Source: an uncultured Arcobacter sp.
GTDB lineage: Bacteria; Campylobacterota; Campylobacteria; Campylobacterales; Arcobacteraceae
DNA length: 7,520 bases
Assembly: GCA_913054415.1 (NCBI GenBank)
Contig: CAJXII010000079.1
Coordinates: forward strand, 1 to 7,520
Direction: 5' to 3'
Shown here: positions 5,752 through 7,520 of the stretch, one piece after another
Numbering within the stretch: the stretch's first letter is position 1
Layout of the letters: each line of letters begins with the position of its first letter
Program-made: the position numbers and the translations under genes
The notes under the pieces: generated by a model
Database searches by the model: none
What the model was told of the DNA's origin: nothing
The model's input: only the letters and a program-made list of their open reading frames with translations

Positions 5752-7520
5752 CTACCTTATAATTTTGACATTTATTAATTTAGAGATAAGATCAACTTTT
5801 GTAATTTTAACATCTATTTGACTAAAAAGTGCTTCACCTTGATAATTTTCTATAATAGCTTTTGCACCTTTGATATGATCAACAAACTCTACTAGTAAAG
5901 TTTTGGTATCTATAATTTTAGCTACAGTTTTAAAACCTATATTATTTTTAGCCCATCTAGCATATATCCTATCTTCTAAATCCCATACCAAAGATGCTAT
6001 TGATCTCTCTTTTGTGCTTATAGATTCTGTGATATCTTCAATATCTTTAGGGATAGTTTTTGTTTTAAGAATCCTATGTAAAATCAAATCTGAATATCGT
6101 CTAATTGGTGATGTAAAATGTGAATATGTATTAAATCCCAATCCAAAATGTTCAGATACACTAGAGCTATATCTAGCTTGTTGCATAGATTGGATGATCA
6201 ATCTATCAACTTCATCCTCTATTGATAGATTTTTAGCTTTTGCTTGAATAGATTCTATAGTAGAGTGTAGATTGTTTTTTCTTTTAGCTTTTAATCCTAA
6301 TTGCTCTAAATCTTCCAATAATTTATCTATTTTTACTAAAGTTGGCTCTTCGTGAATCCTATATATCCCTTTTAGTTTAAGTTGTTTAGCTGCTTGAATA
6401 TTTGCCAAAAGCATACACTCTTCTATAAGTTGGTGTGCTGGTGTTGATTGTTCTACTTTTATATCTTTTAAAAGAAGATTATCATCTAAATCTAACCTTA
6501 ACTCTTGCACTCTAAAATCATAACCTTTTTGTAATCTTTTGGCTCTATATTTTTTAGTAATATTATATAGTTGAATAATAGATTGAAACTCTTGTGTTTG
6601 TTTTGTTTTATCTTCTAAAATCTCATCTATTTGATCATAGCTATATTTGTTTTGTGATTTGATTGTAGCTTCATAGATTTTATATGATTGGACACTATGA
6701 TTTTTAATATCTAATTTCATCTGAATTACAAATGCCAATCTTGTTACATTTGGTTTTAAAGAGCATAGATCATTGCTAAGTTCAAAAGGCAACATAGGTA
6801 AAACCTTGTGTGGCAGATATATAGAAAAAGCTCGTTTTTTAGCTTCTATATCTAGTGTTGAACCATCTTTGATAAAACTACTTACATCAGCAATAGCTAC
6901 ATATAATGTGTTTTGTTTTTCATCATAATATATTGCATCATCATGATCTTTTGCACTTACTGGATCTATAGTGCAAAAAGGTAAATTTGTCAAATCTACA
7001 CGATTAGTATCTTTTGATATAGATTGTGTGATATTGCAATGATAATTCTCAAGTCTATACTCTTGATGATATAGATACAAAGAGATAATCTCATCTATTT
7101 TGGAATCATTAAGATTACCTAATATTTTTAAAATCTGATTGTTTTGCACTAAAAATATATCTTCATGAGTTAGTTTTGATATATCTAAATTAAGCTTTAA
7201 TTTTATATTGTCTTTGATACTATAAATTATATCTTTACCATCTTTATCTTTTGTTATATAGCATAAAATTTTATCTTGATTGTGTTGCAAGATTTTAATC
7301 ACTTTAGCTTTGATTTTTTTTCGTGGATGAAAAATCATCTGTAATAAAACTAAATCATTATGGTTTGCACCATTTAAATTTTGTTTATCTAAATAGATTG
7401 TTTGATCTTGTTTGGTAGTAATAAATGCTTTATTGTTTTTGATTTGTAAAAATGCAATTTTATATTTAGAGCTTAATATATAATCATTATCTATTTGTTG
7501 AATAATATTGTTTTGAATTA
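5752..7520 (-). CDS. rnr: ribonuclease R, RNB-family 3'-5' exoribonuclease (5' end outside the window)
   Basis: RNase R (VacB) degrades structured RNA from the 3' end in the cytoplasm. The reading frame stays open from the stop at 5752-5754 to the window edge, giving about 588 visible residues. The ATG at 7336-7338 is an internal methionine, because the preceding 60 codons continue cold-shock-domain-like sequence (DYILSSKYK near 7465-7485). The catalytic RNB motif TIDPVSAKDHDDAI (about 6930-6975) carries the metal-binding aspartates. IADVSSFI, HQLIEECMLLAN (about 6400-6440) and YSHFTSPIRRYSDL (about 6085-6127) follow. The C-terminal S1-like domain is present but diverged. No helicase or lysine-rich tail extends it, and the protein ends VKIIR. 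By comparison with the roughly 640-residue relatives I recall, some 50-60 residues are missing. It is the most upstream operon gene visible. Confidence 0.95.
   Translation of the reverse strand, partial: IQNNIIQQIDNDYILSSKYKIAFLQIKNNKAFITTKQDQTIYLDKQNLNGANHNDLVLLQMIFHPRKKIKAKVIKILQHNQDKILCYITKDKDGKDIIYSIKDNIKLKLNLDISKLTHEDIFLVQNNQILKILGNLNDSKIDEIISLYLYHQEYRLENYHCNITQSISKDTNRVDLTNLPFCTIDPVSAKDHDDAIYYDEKQNTLYVAIADVSSFIKDGSTLDIEAKKRAFSIYLPHKVLPMLPFELSNDLCSLKPNVTRLAFVIQMKLDIKNHSVQSYKIYEATIKSQNKYSYDQIDEILEDKTKQTQEFQSIIQLYNITKKYRAKRLQKGYDFRVQELRLDLDDNLLLKDIKVEQSTPAHQLIEECMLLANIQAAKQLKLKGIYRIHEEPTLVKIDKLLEDLEQLGLKAKRKNNLHSTIESIQAKAKNLSIEDEVDRLIIQSMQQARYSSSVSEHFGLGFNTYSHFTSPIRRYSDLILHRILKTKTIPKDIEDITESISTKERSIASLVWDLEDRIYARWAKNNIGFKTVAKIIDTKTLLVEFVDHIKGAKAIIENYQGEALFSQIDVKITKVDLISKLINVKIIR

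Noticed and set aside
5903..6247. Plus-strand open frame inside rnr with hydrophobic stretches
   Set aside because: It is antisense to conserved RNB motifs. The hydrophobic look comes from complementing AT-rich, lysine- and asparagine-rich codons.
7336..7338. ATG at 7338 as the start of rnr
   Set aside because: The frame stays open for 60 more codons to the window edge with RNase R-like sequence, and no ribosome site stands before this ATG.

Overview
The window is AT-rich DNA from a member of the Campylobacterota (Epsilonproteobacteria). The protein sequences resemble those of Sulfurimonas and Arcobacter-type genera, but I cannot fix the genus from the sequence alone. The minus-strand order rnr-holA-rpsF-ssb-rpsR is the order I recall from Helicobacter pylori (HP1248 to HP1244), which supports the assignment.

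Plus strand, left half. A stand-alone HDOD-domain protein (117-932) is followed by a clear intrinsic terminator (960-990). Next come a TATAAT-type promoter and leuC (1052-2332), the large subunit of isopropylmalate isomerase in leucine synthesis. leuD and leuB are not in the window. Directly behind leuC lies the unusual part: one long reading frame (2384-3466) whose C-terminal half is a complete MobA (molybdenum cofactor guanylyltransferase). Its N-terminal half looks like a phage-type PBECR (Barnase/EndoU/colicin E5-D/RelE-like) nuclease domain. The join contains a TAATG stop/start overlap with leuC, a nine-codon mini-ORF ending in AAGGAG-TTA-CTT-TAA (the geometry of the prfB +1 frameshift site), and a perfect AT-rich hairpin. 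None of these leaves a conventional start codon for the fusion gene.

Minus strand, right half. A compact housekeeping operon reads right to left: rnr (RNase R, 5' end outside the window), holA (DNA polymerase III delta), rpsF (bS6), ssb and rpsR (bS18). It ends in a strong hairpin terminator (3485-3515) shared with the convergent mobA fusion. The operon joins RNA turnover, clamp loading, single-strand DNA protection and two ribosomal proteins that sit together on the 30S platform. Spacing is tight everywhere except an 81-base leader with two small hairpins before rpsF.

The most promising novelty is 2330-2950: a probable phage nuclease remnant or domesticated nuclease domain fused to MobA, possibly reached by re-initiation after leuC plus a +1 frameshift.
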